This document shows positions 5,640 to 5,850 of a stretch of 5,850 nucleotides of DNA, one piece after another. The notes below the pieces were generated by a model. It made no database searches, had not been told where the DNA came from, and was given only the letters and a program-made list of their open reading frames with translations. Both the position numbers and the translations under genes were made by a program. Numbering within the stretch: the stretch's first letter is position 1; every line of letters starts with the position of its first letter. This DNA comes from Saprospiraceae bacterium (GTDB lineage: Bacteria > Bacteroidota > Bacteroidia > Chitinophagales > Saprospiraceae). The stretch is from contig WGBN01000033.1 in the NCBI GenBank assembly GCA_015494245.1, positions 1-5,850 of the forward strand, in the 5' to 3' direction.

Positions 5640-5750
5640 AGCGGGGCGGGCTTCAGCCCGCCCGACTGCTAAGCGGCTTAACTAAGGTATTTAAGGTATT
5701 GCGTGAATGAAGTTCACGCAGCGTTCGGGCGGGCTGAAGCCCGCCCTGCT
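5640..5750. repeat. REPIN-like element, right copy (111 bp, three full hairpins)
   Basis: This copy has the same orientation as the left copy and is identical to it over the full length, except for one 11-bp gap inside H2. The H2 palindrome is reduced from TAAGCGGGCTTTAGCCCGCTTA to TAAGCGGCTTA (from 5670). H1 (from 5645), H3 and H4 (ending near 5746) are intact. It is intergenic, upstream of the transposase gene and of the gene that begins at 5845. Confidence 0.92.
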
Positions 5751-5797
5751 TTACTAAAAAATTGTTTTCTTTGCGAGAGCAATCGTTATTTTCTAAC

Positions 5798-5826
5798 GCG
5801 AGAGAGGGCTTGCCTTTCCTCCTCGC
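5798..5826 (+). promoter_or_regulatory. Possible 5' leader hairpin before the next gene
   Basis: GCGAGAGAGG (5798-5807) pairs with CCTCCTCGC (5818-5826) as nine base pairs with one bulged A and a 10-nt loop. It ends 18 nt before the ATG at 5845. A TTTCTTTG at 5766-5773, one mismatch from TAnnTTTG, could place the hairpin in the mRNA leader. It could affect translation, mRNA stability or nothing. No known riboswitch or leader family is recognised. Confidence 0.3.
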
Positions 5827-5844
5827 ACTAAAACCAAATCAACT

Positions 5845-5850
5845 ATGGCC
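5845..5850 (+). CDS. Probable start of the next gene (two codons only)
   Basis: ATG GCC (Met-Ala) at the window edge follows the A-rich stretch AAAACCAAATCAACT, which looks like the other gene starts in this window. Only two codons are visible, so identity is unknown and the start itself is an inference from the leader style. Confidence 0.4.

Larger units (their letters stand above)
4655..5750. mobile_element. RAYT-REPIN cassette: transposase gene between two direct repeat copies
   Basis: A REP-associated tyrosine transposase gene (4775-5515, minus) is enclosed by two same-orientation copies of one palindromic element, at 4655-4776 and 5640-5750. RAYTs are known to sit beside the REP/REPIN sequences they are thought to spread, and this arrangement fits. 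No target-site duplication is evident outside the copies, as expected for HUH single-strand chemistry. The interior is visibly AT-richer than the host genes. Whether the whole block moves as a unit, or the two REPINs arrived separately beside a resident RAYT, cannot be settled here. Confidence 0.75.

Noticed and set aside
5474..5710. A 78-codon plus-strand open frame running into the right REPIN
   Set aside because: It overlaps the transposase gene start antisense, spans intergenic DNA and ends in repeat-derived residues; no domain or start context supports it.

Overview
The window looks like chromosomal DNA from a member of the Bacteroidota, possibly the Saprospiria; that class assignment is a guess from style and not a placement. 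Three things point to the phylum. The -7 boxes match or nearly match TAnnTTTG and are followed by very short, A-rich leaders without Shine-Dalgarno sequences. A secreted protein ends in a type IX secretion (T9SS) type A sorting domain. Two short lipoproteins have a Cys lipobox directly after a Leu-rich signal.

Layout: the 5' end of a lipoprotein gene (1-84, minus) is divergent from an extended short-chain dehydrogenase/NAD-dependent epimerase gene (155-1153, plus). That gene converges, with only 3 nt between stop codons, on a gene for a secreted six-Asp-box (BNR/sialidase-like) beta-propeller with a T9SS tail (1157-2755, minus). The divergent intergenic region 2756-3011 carries a tandem array of six 22-bp units. 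Each unit is a perfect small hairpin, and the stem sequence changes in a compensatory way between units. Next comes a two-gene plus-strand unit: a small lipocalin-like lipoprotein (3012-3383) and an APC-superfamily amino acid permease (3389-4687).

The right third is a mobile region. A REP-associated tyrosine transposase (RAYT, HUH/Y1 family; 4775-5515, minus) lies between two direct copies of one REPIN-like element (4655-4776 and 5640-5750). The copies are identical except that the right one lacks 11 bp from an internal hairpin. The left copy runs into the permease gene, so the last ten permease codons and its stop codon are repeat sequence. The transposase gene is visibly AT-richer than its neighbours, which suggests acquisition. 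The window ends at a probable start codon (5845) preceded by a leader hairpin.

The epimerase, propeller, lipoprotein and permease show no clear shared pathway. The coherent system is the RAYT with its REPIN pair. The 22-bp hairpin array is the least explained structure. No rRNA, tRNA or CRISPR was seen.
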